Below, piece by piece: positions 62,468 through 64,000 of a DNA stretch of 64,000 nucleotides. The position numbers and the translations under genes are program-made. The first letter of the stretch is position 1. Every line of letters begins with the position of its first letter. Under the pieces are notes generated by a model. That model saw only the letters and a list, made by a program, of their open reading frames with translations. It did not search any database and was not told the origin of the DNA. Source of the DNA: Siphlonurus alternatus (Eukaryota > Arthropoda > Insecta > Ephemeroptera > Siphlonuridae); NCBI GenBank assembly GCA_949825025.1, contig OX463780.1, positions 22,956,229 through 23,020,228 of the forward strand. The letters are read 5' to 3'.

Positions 62468-64000
62468 ACAAATTAAGAATTGAGAGTTACAATAATATTT
62501 GAATCTCTTGTAACTTAAAGTTATTCCACCGTAAAAATTATGACTGCATTTTCTAGCAGTGACTAAAAAAAAAAATGAAATTTTTTGTATTGTTTTGGTT
62601 TGATTCAATAAACTTGTTTTGCTAAAAGGTAAAAATATAATAATTACTTCAATACTCGCTAAGTTGGTGCAATTAAGAATCTTGTTTTTATTCAAAATAT
62701 TTTTCATGCAGTAGGGTAATATTATATGTATTACTATACGTACGGCAATATTAAAACATTTCATTTTTTTTTTACCATTACCAATTGCTGCATATCTGTT
62801 TATAATATACACTTTATATATATATATTATATTTTATATATTTATAATTATATTTTATATATTTATATATTATAGATACTTTTATCTTGCGTTTTAATTA
62901 AATTTAGATTGTGTTTACATTTAAAAAAAAGGAAAATTTCAATCATTTTAAAATCTGTACTGTTTATACTTTAATAAATTATTCTAAATTAACCACGCTT
63001 CAATCTCTCTTTACTACATACACGTACAATATTGCATTCAATGCAATATGGAAGAGCTCTAATACAGTATATTGCAGTACGAAGCATGTTGCTATTTTCT
63101 ACTGTTGACTTTTACTCTGGTTACATTTCGCATGGTCGCACGAGTCAAATATTTGAATGCTTCATCCTCCTCCTCCTCAATATATATAGCATGAGCTGAC
63201 TGATGCAAACAGCGAGGAGGGGATGGATCATCAATGGTGCACTTGTGTCTGCTGATGGAAATCAGGCAGCGAGCTGATGATGGTGTGTTTGAACTGAACA
63301 ACGTGAATATACGTTTATATCACAAGAGTAAAGAGATCGTTGCACCGTGTAAAGCCCTTTCTGGCAACCACCTACATTTCAATAAAAAGTTTATTTTTGT
63401 TTTAAAATAGGAAAAAAATATACATTGAATTTTATTCTGAATAAAAAACAATTCAATACAAGGAGAGTTTTAGTGTTTGGTTTAAACCCTCGTATTTTTT
63501 AGTTGGTTGATTGTAAAGAGTTGGTAATACTGATGAATAAAGGAATTTAGAGAGACGATTATTTAATATAAATAATACAAAAAAAAAAAACTCATTGGTT
63601 TTGTTGATGTTTTTTAGTATGCATGATTATATACACACACACAAAATATCTCTTGAAATCACTGTAAATTGTTGCATTTTTGAACAACATTCGGTTGTTT
63701 TTACAAAAGCCTTTTGAAATTTAACCCTTGTATGCTTACATAGAGCGACTGAAGTGCTCGCAACAATGTTTGGGCAGCGCTCGGGCCGCACGGCGTCATA
63801 ACCCCGCGTGTGCTGAGGGTCCTCGTCTCAAGCACCCCCTCAGCAGCTGCTGCTGTCAATCATCGTCACTACCTGACAATATATGGAAGTAATGATGAGG
63901 ATTCGGGATGTTTTATCACGAGAAATATCATCGTTATATTCGTTGACAAGAGAAATGTCACAGACAATTGAACATATCTTTTATATTAATTCGATATACT
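62468..64000. other. AT-rich DNA with GC islands at about 63170-63300 and 63730-63880
   Basis: 62468-63100 is AT-rich with nothing recognisable. The island at 63.2 kb is rich in TCC and GATG trinucleotides and carries an unrecognised minus frame (63092-63301). The island at 63.8 kb is CpG-rich (GCAGCGCTCGGGCCGCACGG). The window ends in AT-rich DNA. Confidence 0.4.

Overview
This window is almost entirely non-coding DNA from an animal nuclear genome, very AT-rich (around 70% A+T by eye). No open reading frame in it can be confidently called a gene. The background of poly(A)/poly(T) runs, long (GA)n/(CT)n and (TA)n microsatellites, many non-autonomous DNA transposons and a 5S rRNA-derived SINE fits an invertebrate, possibly an arthropod. 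That assignment is an inference, because no diagnostic gene is present. The longer open frames are microsatellite translations (GA/CT and TA tracts), translations of an 18-bp tandem repeat, or chance frames across GC-rich islands. Two GC-rich stretches (minus strand, about 9161-9284 and 21625-21798) sit behind strong polypyrimidine-AG sequences and are listed as weak exon candidates only.

Mobile elements are the best-supported content. (1) 35784-37658 is a non-autonomous hAT-type element with a perfect 8-bp target duplication and, at each end, an array of short CGGAT-type repeats in opposite orientation. The right array has a 4 x 18 bp higher-order structure. (2) 61948-62459 is a second, unrelated hAT-type MITE, again with a perfect 8-bp duplication and dense GCGAAAC-type motifs at both ends. 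(3) 45156-46424 is a pogo/Tigger-like element with TA duplication. (4) 44361-44715 is a near-complete 355-bp palindrome (foldback MITE). (5) 44744-45075 (minus) is a 5'-truncated 5S-derived SINE. (6) 597-927 is another foldback element. (7) 5431-5660 is a small terminal-inverted-repeat element. Elements 3 to 5 are packed into about 2 kb.

Layout: from 1 to about 35.7 kb, AT-rich DNA alternates with GC- and CpG-richer islands of about 100-300 bp, often spaced about 1.1-1.3 kb apart. This stretch also holds several microsatellites, a miRNA-like 31-bp hairpin at 16327-16419 and a cluster of CRE palindromes at 19.8-21.2 kb. From 35.8 to 37.7 kb lies the large hAT element. From 37.7 to 44.3 kb islands continue. 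From 44.36 to 46.42 kb is the nest of transposons. From 46.4 to 64 kb the island pattern resumes, with further CRE sites and the second hAT MITE.

Regulatory signal: the full palindrome TGACGTCA occurs ten times, far above what I would roughly expect by chance at this base composition. One copy lies 6 bp upstream of a TATAAA. The window therefore looks like intergenic or giant-intron DNA rich in candidate cis-regulatory islands. No tRNA, intact rRNA, CRISPR array or recognisable protein-coding gene was found.
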